DNA from: Metellina segmentata
Taxonomy: Eukaryota > Arthropoda > Arachnida > Araneae > Tetragnathidae
Direction of reading: 5' to 3'
Length of the DNA stretch: 64,000 bases
Assembly: GCA_947359465.1 (NCBI GenBank)
Contig: OX375874.1
Span: 91,792,172-91,856,171, forward strand
Part shown: positions 30,901-39,372 of the stretch, one piece after another
Numbering within the stretch: position 1 is the first letter of the stretch
Layout: every line of letters begins with the position of its first letter
The notes under the pieces: model-generated
The model's database searches: none
Seen by the model: only the letters and a program-made list of their open reading frames with translations
Told to the model about the DNA's origin: nothing
Position numbers and translations under genes: made by a program

Positions 30901-32145
30901 TTCTTTCAATAATTTTACATGAGAGAATTCCCTTTTCTTTAGCAACCACTGGTTCTTGGTCTTCGCAATTTTTTCACTTTTCTAGCTAAACAACCGATCT
31001 ATAACAACAACGCTACTTCCTCCATGGCAAAAGCTTATTTAGCGGTCGACAACGAATATTTGACAAGAAATCGTTACGATTTATCGTAGCGTGTAAACAA
31101 TACTCACTCTTTCGATTTATTGGAACAATAAATTTGTCAATCACATCGTCACGATTTATCATAGCGTGTAAACCTGCCTTAACTGATCGAATTTTGAAAA
31201 GAGATCATTCGAAAATCGTTCTCGCTGTGCTATTTATTCTTTTCTTCATTCCAGAAACTGGACGAAGATCTTCGCTGGGAGGCGGAATACGATCGCCGAG
31301 TGGAAAGAGTGCGCGATGTGTGCAACAAAGACGAAATCGTCGCCATGCGTCGCATCTGGCGAGTCGCCACCAACCGACGCTTCGGCAAAAAGTCCCACTG
31401 CATGACCAAACTGTGCCCCGTCATCGTGGACGAGCAGAAGGTGCTCTTCTTCTGCTTCATCCCCAAAGTCGCCTCCACGCTGACCAAGAAGTTCTTCCTC
31501 AACATCTCCGACGTCCCCATCAACGACACCATCAGGGACAACAGCACGGCCCTGCACATCGCCGCCAACCAAGCCCTCAGACGCATCAGCCCCATGTACT
31601 ACCCGTCAACGACCGTCAACCGCTTCTACAAGATCATATTCGTCAGACACCCCTTCGATCGCCTCGTCTCGGCCTTCCGCAGCAAGGCCGAGAAGCCCAA
31701 ACACGAAGTGCAATACTTCTACGACAAGTACTTTGATCCGGTCATGAAGAAGCTCAGACCGAAAGGATCTTCCATGGACCGGATAACATTTGCGGAATTC
31801 GTGTGGTACCTGACCCATACTGTCGAAAGGGACTACGACGAGCACTGGGCGCTGTACTGGAGTCGTTGCGATCCTTGCCTGGTGGACTACAACTTCATAG
31901 GTAAGCTAGAGACAGCACAGCACGACTTTCCGTACGCGTTTCGGAAGGTGGGGATCGAATCCAGTCCAGAGTGGTGGAATGATTTCCAGAACACTCCTCG
32001 GTCCCTCACGCTGCGTTATTTCTCTTCTGTTCCCGAAGAGGAGGTTCGCAGGTTGTACTCGATATATCGCTTCGATTTCGATCTTTTCGGTTACTCGGTG
32101 CACGAGTTTTTGCCGGGGAATAGTTCGGCAAATAGTATTGTTTGA
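18773..32145 (+). CDS. Carbohydrate sulfotransferase (HNK-1/chondroitin 4-O type), two coding exons
   Basis: A Golgi type II membrane enzyme that transfers sulfate from PAPS to a sugar hydroxyl; vertebrate relatives act on chondroitin, dermatan, GalNAc and HNK-1 glycans. Coding exons 18773-18946 and 31255-32145 join in phase 0 through a GT-AG intron of 12,308 bp and give 354 residues, close to the family's usual 350. Seen: a short cytoplasmic N-terminus, a membrane anchor at about residues 13-32, a stem, the 5'-phosphosulfate motif [11 protein letters not shown] (127-137) and the 3'-phosphate motif [17 protein letters not shown] (184-200). Further family blocks are [14 protein letters not shown] and [15 protein letters not shown]-glycosylation sequons start at residues 141, 148, 154 and 347. 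Nearest by eye to CHST11-like arthropod proteins; the exact acceptor sugar cannot be told. Span includes the intron. Confidence 0.93.
19130..20070 (+). repeat. Minisatellite with short (57 bp) and long units
   Basis: The short unit is about 57 bp (TATAGCTCGATGATACTATG, CTTATGAAATTATAAAAG). Longer units add a block with GATCTCTCTCATGCTTATAT and TTAGTATTACCTAGTAGTC. Long and short units alternate, giving a simple higher-order pattern. AT-rich and non-coding. Confidence 0.85.
20071..21132. other. Unassigned intron sequence
   Basis: No gene or known repeat recognised on either strand. Confidence 0.4.
21133..21274 (+). mobile_element. SINE family 2, copy 1 of 3 in tandem (truncated)
   Basis: The tRNA-like head GCGGTAGCTCAGTTGGTAGA has a clear A box. 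The B box GCAAGTTCGCAACTC is degenerate. The body stops after CTCACGTTGG, where the next copy begins. Confidence 0.85.
21275..21570 (+). mobile_element. SINE family 2, copy 2 of 3 in tandem (full length)
   Basis: Head CGCGGTAGCTCAGTTAGAGT, body GTGGTGTGGAAGTTTGGAGA, tail TTGTGTTGCTTCATTGCGAC then ATTCAACTACCAACCT. It is the most complete family 2 copy and defines the family's 3' end. Confidence 0.85.
21571..21885 (+). mobile_element. SINE family 2, copy 3 of 3 in tandem
   Basis: Head with GATTATCAACTGGGGGTTGC and GAGTTCGAAACGC. The body ends ACCGTCGGCAACATAC, without the tail. An internal segment (TCACGTTTAATC) is partly duplicated. Confidence 0.8.
21917..22002 (-). mobile_element. SINE family 1 tail fragment with target duplication
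   Basis: GGTAATGGTAATTTAATTAA and GTACTAGAGCAACACAACGG are the reversed tail. Similar flanks GAAAGAAAAACAGGG and GAAAGAAATACAGGG (one mismatch) suggest a separate 5'-truncated insertion. Confidence 0.75.
22388..22510 (-). repeat. SINE family 2 tail fragment
   Basis: AGTTAATTAACTTCGCGCTG, GATCAATCCCGAGGGGAAGA and CCACGGTTAGATGGCGA are degenerate SINE blocks in reverse orientation. Confidence 0.65.
22910..23077 (+). pseudogene. PIF-Harbinger transposase N-terminal fragment
   Basis: Translation from the ATG at 22910 gives [20 protein letters not shown], then [20 protein letters not shown], one stop, and [12 protein letters not shown]. The WVHPIN...GEF..L...LR.D..KFF.YF pattern is the conserved start of HARBI1-like transposases. 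The DDE nuclease part is missing. Confidence 0.8.
23078..23266 (-). pseudogene. MADF/Myb-like DNA-binding fragment of Harbinger ORF2
   Basis: The minus-strand frame contains [20 protein letters not shown], then [14 protein letters not shown]. The E.LI.L..ERP.LWD pattern followed by AWE is a MADF domain. Harbinger elements carry such a protein opposite or beside the transposase. Truncated and frame-disturbed. Confidence 0.75.
23466..24263 (+). mobile_element. PIF-Harbinger deletion derivative, copy B
   Basis: Repeats the plan of copy A. The left end is GTTGCACACACGGCGTGTTT. A transposase start lies at 23669-23840 ([18 protein letters not shown] then a stop). A MADF remnant lies on the minus strand at about 23890-24045. 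Alignable to copy A over most of its length with small insertions and deletions, so the two are a diverged tandem duplication or two nested relatives. Confidence 0.7.
24264..24956 (+). repeat. 99-bp tandem array, seven units, each ending in a Harbinger-type terminus
   Basis: Seven units of 99 bp (starts 24264, 24363, 24462, 24561, 24660, 24759, 24858). Each contains CTAATTTACTTCAATGCGCT, CTGTTGGAACGACGACGACG and ends GGAAAAATCCGCCGTGTGTG plus TAACCGGCGT. The last block is the inverse of the left terminus of copy A. Two alternating sub-types (ACTCCACGG and ACGCCACGG) indicate a dimeric expansion. Confidence 0.9.
24957..26598. other. Unassigned intron sequence
   Basis: AT-rich, with a short TA run at about 25702-25720. 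No gene or classifiable element recognised. Confidence 0.4.
26812..26990 (+). pseudogene. Tc1-like transposase fragment (first catalytic Asp block)
   Basis: Translates as [52 protein letters not shown]. This is the W-SDESRF (first catalytic Asp) to [12 protein letters not shown] block of Tc1 transposases. It lies opposite to the pogo frame, so it is probably a nested or captured piece. Confidence 0.85.
27012..27203 (-). pseudogene. pogo/Tigger transposase fragment
   Basis: The minus-strand frame has [19 protein letters not shown], then [19 protein letters not shown]. This matches the N-A-DETGLF-R-LPDKT-GEKC-GGK-SKERLT block at the first catalytic Asp of Tigger/pogo DDE transposases. DDEC replaces the usual DET. 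Only about 60 residues survive. Confidence 0.85.
27418..30218. other. Unassigned intron sequence
   Basis: AT-rich, without a convincing gene, RNA or repeat. Frames such as 29403-29615 show no known domain. Confidence 0.4.
30222..31179 (-). mobile_element. PIF-Harbinger element with TAA target duplication
   Basis: Ends AGGCAGGTTTACACGCTACG and the inverse CATAGCGTGTAAACCTGCCT, flanked by TAA at 30219-30221 and 31180-31182, the trinucleotide duplicated by PIF-Harbinger. Internal copies of the CGATTTATCGT...GTGTAAACA block occur near both ends. The 958-bp element keeps a minus-strand transposase N-terminus at 30618-30893 and lacks the catalytic region. It ends 75 bp before sulfotransferase exon 2. 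Confidence 0.9.
30618..30893 (-). pseudogene. HARBI1-like transposase fragment
   Basis: 91-residue frame containing [35 protein letters not shown], then [16 protein letters not shown]. This is the helix-turn-helix N-terminus of HARBI1-like transposases (ISP-ERL-TLR-LATG...IIPETC-AIY). The DDE domain is deleted. Confidence 0.85.
31255..32145 (+). CDS. Sulfotransferase coding exon 2 (catalytic domain)
   Basis: Starts after the acceptor TTCATTCCAG in phase 0 ([15 protein letters not shown]) and ends at a TGA. It encodes 296 residues with both PAPS-binding motifs. It is far more GC-rich than its surroundings, so several antisense or shifted open frames (31230-31595, 31246-31572, 31134-31736) are shadows. 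Compared with CHST11 the 5' motif reads VASTLTKKF where VACTNWKR is usual, so the family Cys and Trp are replaced. A single large catalytic exon is common in this family. Confidence 0.95.
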   Translation, partial: KLDEDLRWEAEYDRRVERVRDVCNKDEIVAMRRIWRVATNRRFGKKSHCMTKLCPVIVDEQKVLFFCFIPKVASTLTKKFFLNISDVPINDTIRDNSTALHIAANQALRRISPMYYPSTTVNRFYKIIFVRHPFDRLVSAFRSKAEKPKHEVQYFYDKYFDPVMKKLRPKGSSMDRITFAEFVWYLTHTVERDYDEHWALYWSRCDPCLVDYNFIGKLETAQHDFPYAFRKVGIESSPEWWNDFQNTPRSLTLRYFSSVPEEEVRRLYSIYRFDFDLFGYSVHEFLPGNSSANSIV

Positions 32146-32640
32146 TAACTGATGTATTGAAAAGTGTTGGGACTTAATTTGGATCGAGAAAATTGTATTA
32201 TATTTAGCAAAAAAGTTCGACTGTGGATGTGATTTCTCAGGTGAATTTAGATTTTCCTCAAAGCGAAAGGTCGCGACAAAGGTCATTGTCTTTAGAATTA
32301 ATTTAATTTAATTTTTAAGTGTATTTTAGGTTCTAAAACAACCGAATTTTGAACAACTGAATGAATAAAAGAATTTAATTTAATTAAGTGTATTTTAGGT
32401 TTTAAAGCAACTGAATTTTGAACAACTGAATGAATAAAATAAAATAATTAAATTTAATTAAGTGTATTTTAGGTTTTAAGACAACTCTGAATTTCGAATA
32501 ACTGAATGAATAAAATAAAATAATTTAATATAATAAAGTGTATTTTAGGTTTTAAAACAACTGAATGAATAAAATAAAATAATCTAATTTAATTAAGTGT
32601 ATTTTAGGTTTTAAAACAACTGAATTTTTAACAAAATGTT
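32146..32640 (+). repeat. 3' untranslated region with AATAAA-bearing minisatellite
   Basis: From about 32299 a degenerate unit of about 60-74 bp (AAGTGTATTTTAGGTTTTAA, CAACTGAATGAATAAAA) recurs five times. Each unit holds at least one AATAAA or AATAAAATAAAAT, so several candidate polyadenylation signals lie in tandem, the first near 32362. Confidence 0.75.
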
Positions 32641-33244
32641 AAAAATGCAATAGAGAATAGGAATGCGCTAAGTCAGGCCTCTTAAATAAAATAAATAAAA
32701 TTTAATTGAAGAGGACTGATTATTTATCGTCTTCTTTTAAAAAAGATATCTAACCCTATATTTTCTATCTAATAAATTCTTTCTTGCAAAATATTTTCTG
32801 GGAAATTCTGATAAATGGAAAATTTACATTTCGTTGCCTTATTGTTTTTGAAATTAAATATATTGTATAGTATAAATATTTAAAAACTCTTATTCTGTTT
32901 CTAATTCTTTAGCAATATTTATAGCACGAAAAGACTACTAATTTTCAGATCGACTAACAACTTTTTTAATAGGGTTTTCTATTTGTATTTTTATCTGTAT
33001 GTATACAGAATTATGTATAAGATTATTTATAAGTCAAAGAATAAAGTTCCTGTTTCAAAGAAAATGTTTGTAGTTTTTATGTACCTGACTTCAGTTTCAT
33101 ATCAAAATTTGATATTAACTGATGTAGATCGTATTCAGAGATTTTTCAACAGGGGTCTAAGTTCTATTGTTTCAGAAGATTCCTTTGTTTATGTTTCCTT
33201 TGTTTATCAGTACTCGTTTATTATAGGTTTAAAAATTAGATAGG
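32641..33244. other. Unassigned sequence downstream of gene 1
   Basis: AT-rich, no gene recognised. The frame at 32983-33243 has no known domain and a composition typical of non-coding DNA here. Confidence 0.4.
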
Positions 33245-34050
33245 TTTTAGGTTGGTAGGTATTTAATTAATGACGCACTGGAGATGCACAATAGATACAG
33301 ATAGGTTAGAAATAAAGATAGGTTTAAAAAATTCTATATTTTTATGTATTTTTTTCTAATTTCTAGGTAACTAGAAGGTAACTTTCTAGGAACATCTAGA
33401 AATTAGAATAGGCGCTTGGTTCAAAAGTTCCAAGTTCAAATCCTCGTCTAGGCATGTATATAAATTGTGGTTCAGAATCCATTATCCTCGTGTATAAAAA
33501 TGACCAGAGTGATAAATTCAAACTAAACAACTGCAATATGAACGAACCCGCTCCTTAAAGAGTTTTTGAGGATAGAATATTGTTTGCGGTCATTGGATTG
33601 TTGATCTTTGGATTTGAACATAATCGTGGACTGTTGTGTTGCTCTAGTACGACGCAAATTAAATTACCTACCTACCGATATACATTTTAACCAATGCCAA
33701 TTTAAATTTGTTAGGTAGGAAGGTGAATTAACGTCTCACTGGAGCGTTTCAACGGTCTATTGGTGACGGTCAATTCTAATTACCGAAGCGAAAGATTTGA
33801 GGATAAGAAACCGTGAATTACGGTCAGATGATTGAATTTGCTAGAAGTGGTTTTTCTTAATCGGCCAATTTGAACATGTTAGAAGTGATTTTGACATCAT
33901 TTCATTATTTGGAACCACTCAATGTTACCCTTGTGTACCACGGGAGAGTGGTTCACGTTGCGCATCACATACATATATATTGATGCAAGACCACCAATAG
34001 TCCCTTTTGTTGATTCAGTGGGACGTTAATTCAACTACCTACCTCCGTAT
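33245..34050. repeat. Cluster of four degraded SINE pieces
   Basis: 33249-33300 (-) is a family 2 tail (GGTATTTAATTAATGACGCA). 33412-33675 (+) is a worn copy with GGACTGTTGTGTTGCTCTAG and a TACCTACCTACC end. 33715-33850 (-) carries ATTAACGTCTCACTGGAGCG and GAATTACGGTCAGATGA. 33990-34050 (+) is a tail ending ATTCAACTACCTACCT. All are older than the SINEs elsewhere. Confidence 0.65.
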
Positions 34051-35525
34051 AATTCCAGGACATGATAACTCAAAAAATACTTAATGAAAATTACAAATAA
34101 TACACTTATTAAATATATACTGGGAAATCAACGACTACAATTTATTAAGTTATTAGATGCTACAAAATAGAAAAATAACGTATCCATTTTGTCAGAAAAA
34201 CATTTCAAGTTTTTTTCGGTTCCTCAATAGCTACGTTTCGATTACTTCCAGCATCTAAAAAGTTTAAAATTGGCAGTTATAAACTATTTGATCATAGTAA
34301 GATGAAGTCCCAAATCTTCCACATACGTTTGCTTTCTTTACAAGTCAGTTACTAAAACCCTTTGTTTATTCAAAAATGAAAGTTATATAAACTGAAAGTC
34401 CTTGTCCAGGTATATGACAAATAATTTGTAAGGGAACAAATATTTTTTTGACTCAGTGTTTTTTACAAAACGCAAAATAAATCGCATAAGAAATAATATG
34501 ATTCATTATTGTCAACATAATCACCATAGCAAACAGTAAATTCTGTGTAAATGTTGGATCTCTCCGTTATTTTTTACTCTCTCTTGTATTATAAAAAAGT
34601 ACTAAGTGAGAAAAAAAAAATTTCCTGAAAATAATTTATAAATTGATCCTCCTTCCAAATATTTTCTACTATTTAGAAAATTTAATATCAGGAATCGATC
34701 AACTAGATAGTTCTAGAAAAGTAAAAATATTTATTAATAAGAATGGAGAGTTTGTACATTGAATATTTCGACTATTTTCAAGTTTGTTATCCGATTTAGG
34801 TCCTGATGTAAAATCCGTCTCTTGTGGGTTTGGTATATGTCTGTATCTTCCCGCATGTCTGTATGTATGTGTCCGTTCTATGTACAAACTGTTGAATATA
34901 TTTTCGTGAAACTTTGAGTATTGTGACTACTTAAATTCATTTTGTGACTGAGCTTGGTTGCGCAAGTCTTCCTGTTCTATGTATGTTCAATTTTGTGTCT
35001 CTCTGTCTGCACAAGTATAACATAATATTTACACATCATTTTAATGCAATTTTCTGTATTTGATACACCTTATTATTGTTTAGTTAATGAATTATTTAGA
35101 ACTTCTTTGCTTACATATTTGGGCACGTTTCATGTTAAAAAAATCTATGTAACTACTTAAACGATCATTAATTTGGTAGTTTTTGAGTAGCTGAAAGGAG
35201 TATATTGAGCATTGCAATTACTTGGAGTGTTTTACAAGTGCTGCTGAAAAATCAATTATTTTTACTGACTTTAAATTATGCTACTTTATTTTTTGAGACT
35301 TTTTTTCTTTACAAAATATAAAAATATTCTGAACATTTGGGACAGACGATAAAGAGCATGAAACATAAATAAACATTTCATTGTATGATAATTTTGGGAA
35401 AAGCTTTTATTTTTAAATAATACATAAGGCATATTAAATGCATAATATGACGTATTCTGGTTAACATTGGCACACTAGAGACTTTTGTTTCTTACTGAAA
35501 ATTTAAATGTTAAATATGACATTTA
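34051..35525. other. Unassigned sequence
   Basis: No gene, RNA or known repeat recognised. Confidence 0.4.
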
Positions 35526-35672
35526 GCCGACCTACCGGTATTGTGGTTCAGGTGTTAGCCTCTAGATAGGAAGGACCCGGTTCGAATCCGGGTTCGGGCA
35601 TGGATGTTTGTAAGCGTATATCAGCTCAGGTGTTGCTTCGTCATCTGCACATGGTTCAAAATTACGAAGTAT
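35526..35672 (+). mobile_element. SINE family 1 with internal deletion
   Basis: Good tRNA head (GTTAGCCTCTAGATAGGAAG, B box GGTTCGAATCC) and GGATGTTTGTAAGCGTAT. It then jumps directly to CAGCTCAGGTGTTGCTTCGT, deleting about 100 bp of the body, and stops before the tail. Confidence 0.85.
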
Positions 35673-37000
35673 ATATTGTTAGGGGCAATGATGGTCCTCC
35701 CACTGAGTGCTCCTTCACAAGTGGCCATCATTTCCGGTCTTGTAGTGGCCAATGACTTAGGTCAAATGTGCCCGCCATTAGAAAAAAAAATATGACATTT
35801 ATTTACATTTGTGAAATTGTTTATTCAACGATTGCTCATATTTATAGAAGTGTGGTAGTTCTTACATATGATGTGAATAAGAATTACAATTCATTATCGA
35901 AAGCTGAAGTAAGTTAACCAATTCAAACCCGAGTAACGACGAGTAATTCTAGTATCTATTATAAATTAATTATTCATGACTCGTATGCTGTAAACATTAA
36001 AGTTTGATAGAAAAAATGAAAAGTTGATAATAGAGCTATTAAAATTAATCTGCCACGACCGAGCCTATAAACGAGATTTTAACCTGCTTTTTTATTGCAT
36101 CTTCTCACGATTGCTGTGTGGAGGAAAAAACGCAGAATGATAACATTTCAACATAAGCTACGATTTTAGGGCCCATAAAAGCACATTTTTCACTATTTAA
36201 TTTTCAATTTTTAGTTAGCGAAATGGTGAAGCGTTTCGATGATTTAGGGCTGTTAAATGGGTTAAACTTATGACATCAATAAGACTTCGAAAAACGTGGT
36301 ACTTTTTCAAAAGCACTTTTCCAGAGAAGTGCTATTTTCGATAGATGAGATCTTTGAATTTCCGAATGATTTGAGCTTTAAGTCATTTACCAAAATCTGT
36401 CTGTTTGGAGTAATACGATTCGCAATTTTGAAAATTGCGTATAAAAGATCGGCAATATTATTCTTTGATAGCATAACTGCAAGGGGCACAAAAAAGTCAG
36501 CCCCGAATCAAATTAGGGTGCAACATAATAATATAACATGATAAAGCATTTTACACATTAAAGATAAGCCTTTAATTTTTTTACTTAAAAATATTTAACC
36601 CTCTGAACGCCAGAGATTTTCCAGTAGTGTAGTGTTTCATCTATCCCACACAATACACATAAAGACTAAATAAACAAATCTTTCTAATTAATTTCGATTC
36701 TTTCAACCCTTAGAAAAACTCTAGTGGTACTTTACTTAATGTATAATTTTTCTTTAGATTCCATTGCTGCTTTCCTTAGAATATGATTTTAATCCTTTCC
36801 TCGGAATAGAATCATTTGGAAATTTTCTATGGCATCTTTCCTTGAGTAGATAGGTATACACACTGGTGTCCAAAATTATCTTTACATGCATAGAATCGCG
36901 GATTTATCAGAAACTGAACTATAATTTTATAAATTTGTCTGGAATGAGACGTCAAAATAACACTTAAATACAAAGGAAAAAAAATTAAGAACACTGCATC
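35673..37000. other. Unassigned sequence
   Basis: No gene or element recognised. Frames at 36296-36541 and 36827-37147 lack known domains; the end of the latter overlaps the Helitron start. Confidence 0.4.
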
Positions 37001-37714
37001 TCTACTATTATAAAAGGAAGTGTTTGTCTGTTTATCTGTTTGCCGCAAAATCCTGACGATTCTATGGCACTTACAGCAATGAGATTTGGCACACAGGTAG
37101 TCCAAAAGTTTTGCAATATTTGGGTCGCGGCGAATTTTAAAATTCAATCTAGAAGATTTTTAAATGGATTTAATAGTTTTATTCTCTACCTGGTTCTTCA
37201 AACGTGTTTCTTCCGGAGAAAAGAAGAAACCCGCGAAAATGGACTTTTTCTACCCACGTGACCTTCTTTTATATTTTCACAAGATATTGTGACGTCACTT
37301 GCAACTTTCTCTTTCCAAATAAAAAAACAGATTGCATCTTCTGCTCTTCGCGTTAAAAAAAGAAACAGATTACATTTCCTGTCCTATTTCTGCCAATGAG
37401 AGCAAGAAATAAAAAACATATTGACTGGGATTGTTAAGTTTTTTTTCGTAAAATCGGAATTGTTAAAGATAGATTGAAAATTTCAACGGATTTGAAATCT
37501 GCAGAAAATTTCATTTTCAATTGTTACCTGCAAATATGTTTTTCTTTAAATAAATAATTTTTAAATTGAATATATCTTCAACGGATTTGAAATCTGCGGA
37601 AAATTTAACATCAGATTAATACCTTACATCATGGCGTTGCTCTCGGTATTGGTTTGCGAAGCATACCAACACCACAGGCACGGGCAACGCCGGGCTAGCC
37701 CCGCAGTGGCTAGT
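37001..37714 (+). mobile_element. Helitron (non-autonomous), 714 bp
   Basis: The 5' end is TCTACTATTATAAAAGGAAG. The interior includes CCTGACGATTCTATGGCACT, AGATATTGTGACGTCAC and AAATTTCAACGGATTTGAAA. The 3' end is CGGGCAACGCCGGGCTAGCC, then CGCAGTGGCTAGT at 37714. Same family as the Helitron at 15648. A TC at 36999 preceded by A is an alternative start. Confidence 0.85.
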
Positions 37715-37944
37715 ACGTCAAAAAAAAATTTGACGTTACCAAATTTTCTATTTATTAATAGCTGCTTGAATTGAAAAAAAAATTGTTGCTGGTTATACTA
37801 TTATCACCCATTGTAAGTTAAGAATGAAAAAATAATTTTTCTCACACAGAAATCATTTGAGAATTCATAAATATTTCACATTTTCCTTTCCTACATGCTT
37901 TTGTAATTTTTTATGGTACTTAATCTTTTGACTACAGCTATAAA

Positions 37945-38012
37945 TAACTGGCGCGATTCTTATAACTTTCAAGGTACAACTGCTGTACCGGCCGTAGTCT
38001 AAAGGTTAAGGT
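37945..38012 (-). repeat. Single inverted copy of the 63-bp motif
   Basis: On the minus strand TTTAGACTACGGCCGGTACA, then CAGTTGTACCTTGAAAGTTA and TAAGAATCGCGCC. It matches the array at 7645-8340, including the array's right-hand end, so the motif is a dispersed repeat of its own. Confidence 0.7.
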
Positions 38013-38138
38013 AATTAATTAGACTTGAGAAACGGTACTTCCAGAAGAAATGACGAACACTGCTATGATCACTATGAATAACAACCTTTTTAGGTGGCTA
38101 GAATATATCTGCAACATTTCAATGCAGTAGTGTATATA

Positions 38139-39366
38139 CACAGTCCAGTCACATTAATGTGACCACCTCTCAAAAGCCAGAATAACCACCTTTGGCAGAG
38201 CGAACCGCTGCCAGACGTGCAGGAAGATAGTCAATTAGGTTTCTGAAGGTGTTCACTGGGATGTTGACCCATGTCGACTCCAGCGCCGTGGCCAGCTGAG
38301 CTAGATTACGCGGTTGAGGATCCATGGCGTGAACAACCCGATCGAGGTGGTCCCACAGATTCTCGATTGGGTTTAAATCCGGTGAGTTTGCTGGCCAGGG
38401 GAGTACAGTAAACTCATCCTGGTGCCTTCGAACCACGCACATACACTACGCACACACAACTGCGAGCTGTATGACACCTCGCATTGTCCTGCTGGTAGAT
38501 GCCATCATTCTGAGGAAAAATAATTCGCATGTAGGGGTGGACATGGTCCGCAAGGACAGATGCGTACTTGTGCTGATCCATCGTGCTTTCCACAATGATG
38601 AGTGCACCCAGTGAATGCCAGGAAAACATTCCCCAAACCATAATGCTCCCTCCTCTAGCCTGGATCCTTCCGGCAATTGTTGCAGGGTGTTTGCTTTCAG
38701 ACGTTTCACGCCGTATACGCCAACGTCCATCTGTCCGATAGAGCATAAAACGTGATTCATCGGAAAAAGCCACCTGTCGCCACTCTGTGGACGTCCAGTT
38801 GCGGTACTGGCGTGCACATTCCAGCCTTCGTCGCCGATGAACAGCAGTCAGCATAGGTGCATTCACCAGGCGTCTGCTGCGGAGGCCCATGCGCAGCAAC
38901 GTTCGCTGAACCGTTGTTGAGGATACACTCTTGGTAGCCCCTTGGTTCATCTGGGCGGTCAGTTGCTCAACAATTGCACGTCTATTCGCCCGAGCGCATC
39001 TCCGTAGCCTTCATTCGCCTATGTGATCTATAGCCCGTGGTGCACCACATGTGCCGCTGATTTTGGATAGTGCCACTTTGCCATGCACGGTATACTTTTA
39101 CCACGGCGGCATGCGAACAGTTCACAAAATTAGCCGTTTCCGAAATGCTTACACCCTTGGCCCGAAAGCCAATAATCATGCCCTTTTGGACGACGGATAA
39201 ATCGCTACGTCTCTGCATTACGCCAACGATTGAAATGCTTTCCGATTCCCTAGGACATCCTTTATATACACTCCACTTCAATCTGCTGCCACCTGCCTTT
39301 TGTGATTGGTTATTTCACGTTGACGTCGAAAGTAGGTGGTGGTCACATTAATGTGACTGGACTGTG
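38139..39366 (-). mobile_element. Tc1-like transposon, DD36E type, copy 1
   Basis: Terminal repeats CACAGTCCAGTCACATTAAT and inverse, flanked by TA on both sides. The transposase is read on the minus strand from 39281 to about 38170: helix-turn-helix N-terminus (SDLSVVQKGMIIGFRAKGVS), FSDESRF (first Asp), QQDNARCH (second Asp) and SPDLNPIENLWDHLD (Glu). I count 36 residues between the second Asp and the Glu once a 14-bp insertion near 38439-38454 is discounted, as in DD36E (Incomer-type) elements. That insertion and other frame breaks inactivate it. Confidence 0.9.
38170..39281 (-). pseudogene. DD36E Tc1-like transposase, frameshifted
   Basis: Three overlapping minus-strand segments (39281-38982, 38950-38414, 38442-38170) together cover an almost complete transposase of about 340 residues. 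The first break is near 38960-38990. The second is a short insertion in the CHTARSVC region, absent from the sister copy at 50606. A transposase cuts at the terminal repeats and inserts at TA. Confidence 0.88.
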
Positions 39367-39372
39367 TATATA

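Larger units (their letters stand above)
18947..31254 (+). other. Intron of the sulfotransferase gene, 12.3 kb
   Basis: Starts GTAATG and ends TTTCTTCATTCCAG. It holds a 57-bp-type minisatellite, three head-to-tail SINE family 2 copies, two inverted SINE tails, a PIF-Harbinger doublet with a seven-unit 99-bp array, a pogo/Tigger relic containing a Tc1 fragment, and a Harbinger element 75 bp before the acceptor. No nested host gene was seen. Confidence 0.85.

Noticed and set aside
31230..31595. Antisense and shifted open frames over sulfotransferase exon 2
   Set aside because: They are shadows caused by the GC-rich exon. The conserved motifs are all in the sense frame.
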